From Coemansia sp. RSA 487 (taxonomy: Eukaryota; Kickxellomycota; Kickxellomycetes; Kickxellales; Kickxellaceae), in the NCBI GenBank assembly GCA_027577595.1, contig JANBRJ010000002.1, positions 124,001 to 188,000 on the forward strand: DNA of 64,000 nt, given 5' to 3'. The translations under genes and the position numbers were made by a program. Positions within the stretch are counted from its first letter, which is position 1. Every line of letters starts with the position of its first letter. The notes beneath the pieces are model-generated. The model saw nothing but the letters and a program-made list of their open reading frames with translations, ran no database searches and was not told where the DNA came from. Shown here piece after piece: positions 17,411-29,300 of the stretch.

Positions 17411-20400
17411 ATGACCGAAGTAAGTATTTGCTGCTCTTTGAAGAAAGACGTGGTCCACAGCACAAATGGAGCACCCCTCCTGCTGAGCTGGAGCCGTGTG
17501 CTGCTTGGAGCCGGCGATACCCATGTAGCCGCGGGGTTAGAGAAATATCCCACCCTCAAGCACTGAGGCTGGTGCAGGCTTCCGCAGAGCAGCGAGGCGT
17601 GATTGCAGTGGGCGCCAGCAAGGCAGCCGTGCCGATCGTCCATCGCATGGTTGATCCTCGCCAAAGGACCGCCAGGCCTTTGCAGGACGAAAAGCACTGC
17701 CAGCCCCAGTTGGATTGCTGGGATTCGCATCCCCTCCTTCTATCTCGTCCTCCCTCTTTCACAACCTCTGCAGCCTGCACTTCTCCGCTGCTCGTCTGGC
17801 ATGTGCCATTGGGCCGCATATCTCTTCTCCCCTCACCATGCGTGTGCTGTGCGTGTTCCGGCTCCGCGTTTTGGAAAGCCTGTCCAGCTCGCGCTTGTAT
17901 TCCTGGATGCCGCGCGGCTCCACAGCACCACATGCCATGTGCCGAACGCCCAGATACTAACACAGCCCCTCCCTTTTGCTTCTTTTCTGTTCCTGTCGCC
18001 AACGTGTAGCAACTTGGGCCTCTGCCCTTTTTCGTCAGGGCGCTCTATCCCTTCCAGAGCGAGGAGCCCAGCGGCCTGACATTCGATCGTGGCGATGTTA
18101 TCGAGGTGCTTGCGTGCCTCGAGTCCGGGTGGTGGAACGGCGTCTGCGGAAACAACCGAGGGTGGTTCCCGTCCAACTACGTTGAGCACATCTCAACTGA
18201 GCAGGTCCACGTCCTGCGCCAGTCATCGCCCCAGCCCCAGCCACACCAACCCCCGTCACATACCCAAGTACGTAGTACACCGCAATGCGCTGCTTACGGC
18301 TTCATAGGTGAACCCCATTTCTCTGTCGATGGAGATCTCCCGTACTAACCCTATCTCATCACATCTTTTTTCTTCCAATCCTCAATTGTGTTCTGTAGCA
18401 GCCAGCCACACCCGCCGCCGCCGTGCCCCAGCAGCAGCCTACACAGGCCGCGCCCAGCGACATTGGCGCTGTTGCGTCGATGGACCAGTCGCTGCTCACT
18501 GCCGCCGCAAACGAGAGCATCTACCGCCGCGGCTCCATTGCCACCGCCGATGCCCAGCAGGCAGGCGTTGCATCTGCTGTGCCGCCTCGTCTGCGCATGG
18601 GCCGCCGCGGCTCCGCCCCATTCAATGCTATGCCCGGCCAGGACTCTGACCCAACCGTCGGCCCGGACCCATTTGACTCACGGCCAGGATCCAACGACTT
18701 GGACTCTGCAGTCATGGCGCTTCGCAACCTCAGCATCGCCGGCAGTGCAGCCGACAACGTCCGCGTCTCGCAGTGGGAGAACCGCGTGACGCTGGACGGC
18801 AGGACATACTACTGCAACATCTTCACCGACAGAACTGTCTGGGACATAGCAGACGCCGCCCAGCCCGGCAGTGCGTCAAACAAAGCGCTCGAGCTCGTAG
18901 GCGACGAAGCCACGCTGGTCTATGTGGCGCTGATGCTTGGCCAGCCGAGGGATGACGCCGACAGACATAAGAACGGCAATGCAGCATCAGCACACAGCGA
19001 GCTTGCATTGTCTGCCAGCAGCAGCCACAGCGCCGGCGTCTGGAACCAGCTTTCTGCAAGCATCTCGCTTGCTGCATTCAATTTAGCCGCATCGGCAAGC
19101 GCACGCGCCAAGCACGAGTGCCTGCCGCTGCTAGCGCAGGTCGTCTCGGGCGTCAAACGCCTGTTGCTGGCGTCAGCACCATCTGGGTCCACCCAGGATG
19201 GGCCGATCTACCGCACACATCGCCTACTGCGCGACTGCCACAAAGAAATCATGCAACACGTCTGCGCCCTTGTTCTGTCGTCGCGCGCCGCTGCTACCGT
19301 CTGGCCGCCGCCCGACGCCATTGATGCTGTACATGCCGACGTTGGAGGCCTTGTCCGCTCTGTGCGCCGCTTTATCCTCGAGGCAGAAACCGCCGGTATT
19401 GTCCCCCGCAGCCCGGCAATCCCTGATGACAGCGTCTCGCTACTCCCAGGAATCGAGTTTGACGGCAGCCGTCTGCGCTCGCCATCGTTCAGCGCCGCCG
19501 GCCACTCCAAATCTAGCAGCGTCACTGCAAAGCGCCTTAGCACGCTGCAGCGCAACGAACACACCGGTGCCACTGTTCTTGTCAAAAGTGACGGCGTCAG
19601 CCACCTGGCCCCGTCGCCCAGCACGGCGGGCGAGTCGCTGTTTGCCAAGGATCGCACAGGCATTCGCCAGCGTCTGCGCCAGCATCTAGCCGAGCACCAC
19701 CAGCGTGCCAATGGCAAGAGCGGTGCTATGCAGCCATCGCCTGCGCTGCCCGACAATGCCTCGGACATGAGCCACGACACAGTCGATGCGCGTGCAGCAA
19801 GCGCAGTCGGCTTCTCAACAACAGCAGACGTACTCAATCAGCTTGAGGAGGGAACACACGAGCTGGCGCGCGTTATACTTGCCTTTGACCGCTACCTGCG
19901 CAAGATTGAGCGCTTCTACACCGAAGAGACGCGCGCAGAGCAAGCGGCGGCAATGAACATGCGCAGCGCCGCAGATGCGCGCCTGATTGCCTACGCCAAG
20001 CATCTTGTGGCTGCGCTGGCCGTGCTGCTGCAGATCCTTGATGACTTTGATGCCTACAGCGCTGCTGTGGTTGCCGCTGCCGCCTCTGACGATCCCTCAT
20101 CGCCGCAGTCGGGGCCAGCGTCGATGGTCTTGTCGGCCATGGAATCAATGCGATCATTCCGCTCCCAAGTCAACGACAATGTCGGGTTTCTTGTCGCCGC
20201 ATCCCAGGACTTTGCCGATCTTTCGTGCCGCTACTGCGCCGGTACTTCGGTTGAGGCGGAAGACGACCAGGACGATCCCGAGATCCCGCGTGAAGACGGT
20301 CTGGGCGGCGCGTCCGATGGCTCGGTATCGGCTGAGCGCATGATGGGCGCGCTGTCCAACGTGCGGGACTCGCTGCAGCTACTCAACCACAACACCATGG

Positions 20401-22535
20401 CATTGCACATCAGTGGCAAACGCGTTGTTGAGGCTTGTGATGTCTGTGATCTGCGTGGACTATGGCTCTGCATTTCCCAGATCCATATCGCGCCCAACAG
20501 TCTGGCCAGTGTCCCCGGTGGCCCTGCCGCCTCAGCTTCTGCTGCTGCTGCTGCTGCTGCATCTGCTGCATCTGCTGCATCCGCAAATATCCAGACATCT
20601 ACCTACCGTCTGGGCTATCGCCGGTCATCATCACTGCCGCAGCTGCGTCGCATTGCCCGCGTATCAGCCACCAGCTCACCAGCGTTCGCCAGTTACGGCA
20701 AAGGCAGCACAGCTTATGGCGGTGCATCCCGCTTGCGTGCAGACACTATCGACACACCAGAGAGCATGCCTGCCCATCTCACACGCAGAGCCGACAAGGA
20801 TGTGCTTGCTGAGAGTAGTGACAACGATGACGAGTCGCCTGGCCGCGCCCAAGCCCTGCGCGAGGCCCGTGCCAAGGACAAGCTAAACCGTTTCTTTGGC
20901 GACGATCCGACGCAGCACAGCAACTCCAAGCGCCCGATGCGCCTCGACGATATCAGCATCACGCCAATCAACTCGCACCAGCTTGGCACCTCCTCGCGCA
21001 CGCCGACGCGGTCGGGCTATGCTGACGACCCCAACGGCGGAGGTCCAGCTGGGGTCATCAACAGCGGCCAGTCAGTGATGTCCAGCAGATCGTCGACGAC
21101 GCCATCCGCCAAGGGCCAACAGAACGTAAGCGCAGGCACCAGCGCCAACGCCACATCGCACGACCAGATCCCCTGGTATCTCAGCTATGACTCTTCGCCA
21201 GACGAAATAATTCTTACCGCCGACGGGCAGGTCAAGGGCAGCACGCTGAGCGCGCTTGTCGAGCGCCTTGTTGCGCACGACGTCTCAGACCCCAACTTTG
21301 TGTCGACCTTCCTGCTCACGTACCACTCGTTCACAACTACTCCAGAGCTGTTCGAGGGCCTGTTCAAACGCTTTGTGATCCAGCCTCCGCTGGGCCTAAC
21401 CGACGCCGAGCTGAGCGAATGGACCGAGCTCAAGCTCAAGCCTGTGCGCCTGCGCGTTTTCAACCTCTTCAAGACCTGGCTCGAGCAGCACTACATTGAG
21501 CAGGTTGAGGGCGACCCCCTGGGCCTGGAGATGCTCCGCGAGTTTGCCTGCACCACAATGGCCGAGTACATGTCCAATGCCGCCGAGCAGCTTGTGCGGC
21601 TCATCGACAAGCGCCGCGCATCGCAGGGCGGTCTGCGCAAGATGGTTCCCAACCTGCCACACGCTGCGCCGCCGCCAATTCTGCCAAAGTCGCTCAGTCG
21701 CCTGCGCCTTCTGGACATCCACCCCCAGGAGCTTGCACGTCAGTTCACCCTTATCGACTCAAACCTCTTCAACAAAGTGCGCCCCATCGAGTGCTTGAAG
21801 ACTGCGTGGTCGCGCAAGCCTGGCGACCCCAAGGCCTTCAACGGCCTCAACACCTCCATTGCCGTCAACGTCAAGGCGATGAGCACGCTCAGCACGCAGA
21901 CAACGCTTTGGGTCACCGCCAACATTCTCCTGGAGCACGAGATCAAGCGCCGGGCATCCGTCATCAAGTACTTTATCTCGTTTGCCGAGCAGTGCCGCAT
22001 CCTGAACAACTTCAACACGCTGATGAGCGTGCTTGGTGCGCTGACGTCGGTGCCTGTAGAGCGCTTAACCCGCACATGGCAGGCTGTCCAGCAGAAACCT
22101 CTGGGCACGTACAACCAGCTCAAGCAAATCATGCGCACCGACCGCAACTTTGCAGAGTACCGCGATTCGCTGCACTCGTGCAACCCGCCGGCTATCCCGT
22201 TCGTCGGCGTGTACCTGCAGGACTTGACCTTTATTGAAGACGGAAACGACGACATGATCACCAACTCCAATGCACGTCTGATCAACTTTGCCAAGCGTCA
22301 GCGGACCGCCGGAACCGTCCGTGACCTGCAGCAGTTCCAGAACGTGCCCTACAACCTCACTCCTGTCGCGGAGATCCAGGACTGGCTGCTGAGGCGCCTT
22401 GAGGAGCTGTGCCCGAATGGTCAGAGTTCGGAGCGTCTTGTGGAGGAGTTCTGGAAAATGAGCACAACGTTGGAGCCAAAGGAGAAGGACAGCGAGCGTG
22501 TTTTGCGTCTGCTGAAAGAGTCTGGATTCCTCTAG
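17411..22535 (+). CDS. CDC25: Cdc25-type Ras guanine-nucleotide exchange factor, SH3-WW-REM-RasGEF, three exons
   Basis: Activates Ras by GDP/GTP exchange upstream of cAMP or MAPK signalling. Exon 1 is 17411-17419 (MTE only), intron 17420-18009 (GTAAGT..GTGTAG, 590 nt), exon 2 18010-18267, intron 18268-18398 (GTACGT..CTGTAG, 131 nt), exon 3 18399-22535. All junctions are phase 0 and the product is 1,467 residues. The SH3 domain is at about residues 11-63 (FVRALYPFQSEEP..SGWWNGVCGNNRGWFPSNYV). A WW-like module is at about 212-239 (QWENRVTLDGRTYYCN, then TVWDI). A long helical/disordered middle carries a poly-Ala tract. The REM domain is near 1030 (STLSALVERLVAHDVSDPNF, then FLLTYHSF). The Cdc25 catalytic domain is at about 1194-1430 (IHPQELARQFTLID, FISFAEQCRILNNFNTLM, PAIPFVGVYLQDLTFIEDG). 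The gene structure is my reconstruction; the domain order is certain. Confidence 0.93.
20536..20580 (+). repeat. GCT/GCATCT trinucleotide repeat
   Basis: Encodes an Ala/Ser run (ASAAAAAAASAASAASA) in the linker of the RasGEF. Confidence 0.85.
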
Positions 22536-23353
22536 ATTCAACATTCGTCTGCTGTATTAGCTTTATTTTGCACTGGCCTGCCTCTCAAGATGCTGCGTCC
22601 TGTCCTCTTGGCGCCATTTTGGAGGATCCGTTTCTGGCCATTCTGCTGGTTTTCTTGACGAAGATGGCACATCGAAAATGATAAATGTCTAGCCTTTAAT
22701 CCACCACTGTTTTCTATAAGATTTTTCTTTTTCTCTTGCTTCGTTGGTTTTCTTTAAATTTTACATTAGGTTTACACTCAAAAATCCTCTCCACTACTTG
22801 TCACCAGCTTCTTTGATGCAATTAATTGCTCCCAAGTGATGTCATTATCCAGGCTTTTGGATAATGGTCCATTTTGATTCATATAATGAATTAGCCGCCA
22901 TTGGATTAGATTGACTTTTGGGATTGAAAAATTTTAATGCCCACAGATTAGCTTGATTGATGGGCTGCGCGGCTTGATCAAGCTACGACCAAAAAAAAAA
23001 AATTGGTTCAACAGATCGCAAAAAAAAAAATAACTTGCACAATAATTTTTTTTGAAAATACAAGTATTTGTTGCTTCAGCTAACTGCAGTGCGTTTTCTC
23101 TTCTTCTACAACAGCCAGTTTGTATCATTTTTAATGGCTTTGTCAGTTTTGCTTTACACTATTATTTAGATTAACAGGAAGCTAAGCTGCACTGTTTTGA
23201 AACTCGTCGATATAAATAGCAAGCACACAGGTACGTCTGTCTAGTTTTGGCTTGGCTTTTTTTTGAGCATGTAAGCGTCTATTCTCTATACCCAAATACT
23301 AACCAGTCTTATTGCGCACCATTTTGCATGTTTTTATGAGCTGGCCTGGTAGG
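22536..23353 (+). promoter_or_regulatory. RasGEF-RRP5 intergenic region
   Basis: 818 bp, strongly AT-rich with A-runs at about 22990 and 23020. No gene is supported. A candidate TATA box lies at 23211, and a four-codon upstream frame (23328-23339) overlaps a potential RRP5 start. Confidence 0.45.
23211..23218 (+). promoter_or_regulatory. Candidate TATA box of RRP5
   Basis: TATAAATA about 140 bp upstream of the chosen RRP5 start, in an otherwise fitting core-promoter position. No transcript evidence is available. Confidence 0.4.
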
Positions 23354-26300
23354 ATGGCAAAAGAATCTAACAAAGCGCCAAAGGACGCCAAGGGCATCAG
23401 CAAAAAGAATAACAAGACAAGCGCCGCGGCAACAACAGTCACCGATTTCCCGCGTGGAGGATCCAATGGGCTGACACCGCTAGAGTTCCGCGAAGTTACT
23501 CGGCAGGCTGAGCGGGAGGCAATCTTCGCAGACGGGGTTACGGGCGAGAAGAAAGACAGGAAAAAGCGCAGGTCTGGTGAGACTGTCGATGCTGCAACGC
23601 AGTCGAAGAAAAAGAAGAGGAGCAAGGCCACAAGCAACAGAGGCGTATCCGATGGAGTGGTACACGAGGGCGAGGGGGAGGACGATGAGGACCTTTTGGA
23701 CGATGCGCGCATGGCCAAGGTCGAAAACTTGACCACGAAGAAGCTGACCAAGGGCGCGCTTATTCTTGGCTGCGTCTCTGCCATCCATGAGCTGGAGCTG
23801 CGCATCGCGCTGCCCAACGGCCTAGTTGGCGTTGTACCAATTACATCGATATCTCCCGAGATGACTGCCTTTGTCGAAAAAGCTGCTGGCGACGCTGAGA
23901 GCGATGACGAGGACGCCAACGCAATGGACGTTGACGCTGATGAAATGGATGATCCGCTTGATCTTGGCGCGCGGTTCTTTGTTGGGCAATTTGTCAAGTG
24001 TGTTGTTGCCGAGGTTGGCAGCGAACCCCAGGCATCAGCTGCGGTCAGCTCCAAGAAGAAGAAGAAGAGTAGCAATGCACTACGGGTTGAGCTTTCGCTT
24101 GTTCCCGAGGAGATCAACAGCCGCATCGATCCAGACGACGTCTGCGAAGGCATGGTAATCACCGCCAGTGTCAAGAGTGTCGAGGACCGGGGATATGTCC
24201 TGAACACGGGGCTCCCCGGACGGGATGTCGCAGCCTTCCTGCCCAGCGACGATGCGCAGCCGTGGATCGAGCGCTGGATGCCCGATGCGGAGGAGCTAAA
24301 GGTCGGGCAGCTGATTGAGGCTGCAGTAACCAGCGTTTCCGCCGACCGCCGCTCGATGCGCTTCACCATTAACCCAAAGGCTGTCGCCGAAAGCGAGGTC
24401 AAGGACACATACAAGACAATGGCGTCAATTCAGCCCGGGCAGCTTGTTTCAGCAACAATCATCAAAGTCTGGAACAGTGGGCTGTCGCTGCGGTTCATGG
24501 GCTTCTATGACTGCTCGGCTAACCTGAGAAGCATTGGCATGCTTGGCGCATCTGGCAAGGACGAGGTCGAGAAGGGGTATCCATTTGGCGATACCATCAA
24601 GGTGCGCGTTCTATACGTGTCGCTTACGGCAGCCGCAAAGACCATCCTTGTATCCACCAGCCCTCACATCCTTCAGTTCCGCTCGCGCCCTGCATCAACT
24701 GGCTACGAACTGCCAAATGCTGCATGTCTTGCTGCTGGCCGTGCTCCAGTTAGTGACAATTCGGCGCATGGTGAGCCAGGCACCCGCAATGGCGGTGCTA
24801 TTGCTACTAAATCTTCTATTGCCGACAAGCAGATGTGGCCCATTCCCTACGGCACCATTCTTGATGACTGTGTCGTTGTCAACACGATTGGATCGAAAGG
24901 ACTCGCAATGCATGTAACAGGCGTCGACTCTGTCCAGGCATATGCGGCTGCCGCCCAGGTGGTCGACGAGGGCGAGAACATTCCTGCGCTGAGTAAGCAT
25001 GCTGGTCGCTTCTGCATTGGCACACATCACCGCGCTCGTGTCGTTGGGTACGACCCCATCGATGCCACAGTATTGTTATCTCTCAGGCCTTCTGCAGTCA
25101 ACAACGCGCTCTTCAGCATCAGCGACATGCGTCCTGGAATGCTGGTGACTGGCACAGTCAGGGCTTATAACGACAAAGGCGCCAGCATAGACATCTCTCC
25201 TCAGATCCGTGGATTCATATTCAAAGAAGATCTCTCCGACATCCCGCTCAAGCACCCCGAACTTCATTTCAAGACTGGAAAGGAGATCGTCTGCCGTGTG
25301 CTCAAAGCCCTGTGGGATCAGAACAAGATCACCCTGACGGCGCGTAAGAGCCTGGTCAAGTCAAAGCTCCCTATTGTTTGTGGCTATACTGAGGAGGAGG
25401 GTGCTGTTCCTGGTGTCATTGCGCAGGCTACTGTTATCCGTGCCGTCAACAACGGGTTTGTAGCAGGTTTCTACCAGGGAGCTGTCTGTCTGGTCTCAAC
25501 CGAGACCAAGGCGCCTGCCAAGGGCCAAGTGGTAAAATGCCGCATTCTAAAGGTCAATTCTGCTCGGCGTCACATTCTGGCAAGCCTTGACGTCGATCCC
25601 GCCACATCGCTGGATAATCTCTTGCGCAAGTCCTCCCTGAACAAGGCCAGCTCGGAATACAGCAAGGATGTGTCTCAAGTGGCTGTTGGCCAGATGGTGA
25701 GTGGTGTTGTTGTCGGTGTTCGCGAAAAGAACATTAATATCTGCATCGACGGAAGCAACCTGCTTGCTTATTTGAAGATCGGCCACTTGAGCGACCACCG
25801 AGGCGATGTTCTCGAAAAGATCCGTTCTCACACTTCAGCTGGAGACCGCATTGAGGAGCTTGTTGTGACGTCGCGCAACGAAAAACGCGGCGTGATTGAC
25901 GTCAGCGCAAAGAAGTCGCTCATCAAGGCGGCAAAGGCCAAGTGCACTCCGTCCAGCGCTGAAGATCTAGTTGTCGGCAGCACCTGCGTTGGCTGGATCG
26001 AAACTGTTGTTGATTTTGGCGCCTTCGTATCCTTCCTTGGCTCGTGCAAAGCGCTTGTTCCTCTTGAAAACATCTCGGATCGCTTTATTCATTCGGCAAA
26101 GGACTTTTTGGATGCTGACCAGACCGTTGTTGTTTCGATTGACTCGATAGACCAGACTGACGGCGAGTACAGGGTCCGTGCTTCTATGAAAGAGTCGACT
26201 GTTGACATTTCTGCGACTGGCTGTCTTGAGCCAGGTGATCTTTTGGCGGACTACTTTGATAGTCTCAAGTCCACAGAGGGTACTGATGTGCTGGAGAGTA

Positions 26301-29300
26301 TCGGATCGCAGACGCTTGTTAGTGTCAAGCAAAAGCATGCCTACGGCGTTGTCGTTGCTCCTGTAGAGGTGGGCAGCCAAAGCCCGCTTTCAAAGATTGC
26401 GTCTGGGTTTGTTACAAAGCAGCAGGCAAAGGAGCGCATGTCCGAATGCACAGGAAACGCAGTAGTCGCTGCCTGTGTGCTCGATGTTGATCAAGAGAAA
26501 GGAATCGCTGACTACTCGCTGCGCTCGGCCCTTGTACCTAATGGCGCAGCACTAGAGAAAGCAGCGGCCGAAGGCGACCCCGAGTTGCTTAGCAAGGTGC
26601 TGGAGAACTGTAGCGCCAAAGCGGCGGCCACCCACAAGGCGCTCAAGGACGCGTGTCGCGAGAAGAAGCACACCCAGCTAATTGTCGAGGTTGTCAAGGA
26701 GGACTATCTTGTTCTCTCCATGCCCCATCTTGGCAACGCTGTCTGTTTTGCACTTGCAAAAACATACAACGACAGATCAAGACCCTTTATGCGCTTTAAG
26801 CCCGGGCAGCGCCTCAGTGGGACGCTTATTCGCGCTGAGGCAAACAAGCGTACGCTTGTTCAGCTGGACCCTATCACTAGCCGCTCCAAGGACGATACCG
26901 AGTACGGTGCCGAATTCACCGACGTTGCGGTTGTGCAGCCCGTCGACCCGTCCGTCAAGCGCTTTGGCGATTATAGCGAAGGGTTCTTGACTGTGGCCAG
27001 GGTAGCAGACATTAACGGCAACCAAGCCAACCTGGAGTTTGCATCCAACGTGAGGGGCCGTCTGCATGTCACCGAGCTGTTTGACGATGATGTCGACATC
27101 GATGCAGAGGCCAAAGACGCTGAGGCTGTGTTTGGTGCTGCTGGCGTGTACCCAGGCGAAGAGGTCAAGGTCAAGGTCCTTGGGACACATGACGCCAAGG
27201 CGAGCAGATTCATTCCAATTACCCACAAGACGTCTCCAATCGACACTGTTCTCGAAGCAACAATCCGTGCCTCTGAGCTGAAGAAAAAGGGTTCTATTTC
27301 CCAGTTCAGATCTCGCTTGGTGGCGCTGAGGACAGCCAAGGGCGGCCATGCCGTTCGTGGCTTTGTTAGCGGCATTGGCAGGTCTAAGGACACAAAGCAG
27401 CCGATTGTTCTAATTGACCTAGGCATCCATCTCACCGGTGTCTTGCCGATGGCATCCGCCGCCAGGGACTTTGCAGTTGCCTCCGCGCCCAGCCGCTACT
27501 TTACTCCTGGCATGCCCATTGAGGTCCAGGTCGTCAAGATGGACACGGCCAGCAAGGAAGCGCAGGTGGCGCCGCATGGCAAATACATTACTGGCGTCGA
27601 TCGTCCGTTTGAATCGGTAGAAGAGCTTGTGCCGGGCACCCACGTTGTTGCGTCAGTAAGCAAGACGATGACCTCGGTTATGTTTGTCAACATCGAGCTT
27701 TCTGGAAAGGTGGTCTCCAGCAGAGGCAGTAATGAGTACCGACAAGCACATGCCAGCGGAATGGTCAATGTTTTCAACGCTGCAGACAACATCAGCGAGA
27801 ATGTATTTGGCGAGTATTCGAAGGGCCAGCTGCTTGAGGCTGTGGTTCTCAGCGTCGACGCAGGCAAGGACGGTAAGGGCCCGACGGTTAAGCTGTCGAC
27901 GCGCCCGTCGGTGCTTGATCCAAGCAAGGCCACCCCAGAGAGCGTGGCTGATCCGCTAGTCAGCTCAGCAGCTGATGTTCGCGCCGGCCAGGTCGTGCGC
28001 GGCTTTGTCGAGAAGACGACGCAGGTCGGGTGCTTTGTTTCGCTGGGCCCGAGGTTCAACGCCAGGGCACTTATCAGCGAGCTTTCGGACGAGTACGTGC
28101 GCGATGTCGCCAGCGCCTTCCCGGCAGGCAAGTTCGTTACTGGTATTGTCCTGAGCACCAACCCTGAGCGCAACCAGGCCGCACTCTCCCTGAAGCCGTC
28201 GCGCGTTGGGAACACGGCTGATGCCGATGGCAACCCAAAGCGTCGCCTCGACCAGATCAGTGTTGGCGAGACGCTCAAGGGGACGGTCACACGGATCGAG
28301 GACTACGGCGTGTTTATCAGGCCCGATGATGCTTTCCTCAACGGTCTGTGCTATGTGCGCGAGATTGCCGACAGCGAGACGCCGGTTGACCCAAAGGCGC
28401 TGTACGAGATTGGCGATCGCGTGCTTGCAAAGGTCCTCAAGGTCGATGTCGATGCCAACCGTCTTTCGCTTGGGCTCAAGACGTCGTACTTTACAAAGGA
28501 CGGCGATGAGGAGTCTGAGGGAGACGACAGCGAAGCTAACAGCGATGCCAGCGCTGACGAGAAGGAGGAGGAGGAGGATGACGATGGTGATGATGATGAT
28601 GATAACGATGCGGAGAGCAGCAGCGATGAGGCGATGTCGGTTGACAACGAAGCTGAGAGCGACGATGAGGATAAAAGCGCTGACGAGATGGATGTAGACG
28701 ATGCGGCCAAGAACTCGCTGCCAGTTGCCAATGGATTCAGGTGGGATGACGAAGCAGGTGACGACGACGGCGACGACGGCTCTGATGCAGACGACGCCCA
28801 AGTGAATGGCAGCGACGGTTCCGACGATGAGGTCGCACATGGCTCGAAGAAGACTAAGAGCTCCAAGACGAGCAAAGTCACACAGGACATCACGGCCGAC
28901 CTTTCGGAGCAGGCGCCCAAGCGGGCAGTGGACTTTGAGCGGCTCATTGTTGGCTCGCCCAACTCGTCGTTCCTCTGGCTCCAGTTCATGGCGTTCTACC
29001 TGGGGCAGTCGGAGGTCGACCAGGCCCGCGACGTTGCCGAGCGGGCTCTCAAGACAGTCTCCATGAACGAGGTGCAGGAGAAGATGAACATCTGGGTGGC
29101 GCTTCTTAATCTGGAGCATCGTTTTGGAAGCCCCGAGACGCTGGAAGCCGCGCTGAAGCGCGCGGTGCAGTACATGAATCCGAAGCACATATATCTGCAG
29201 ATGGCGAAGATCTACGAGCGGGCCGACCAGCTGGCCGACGCAGAGCGGATGCACAAGGTCGCCATCTCAAAGTTCTCTGGATCGTGCAAGGTGTGGGTGC

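Noticed and set aside
17128-18009. 294-codon frame over the RasGEF first intron
   Set aside because: Ends exactly at the acceptor TAG, has no recognisable domain, and the 9-nt exon plus GTAAGT gives a better model.
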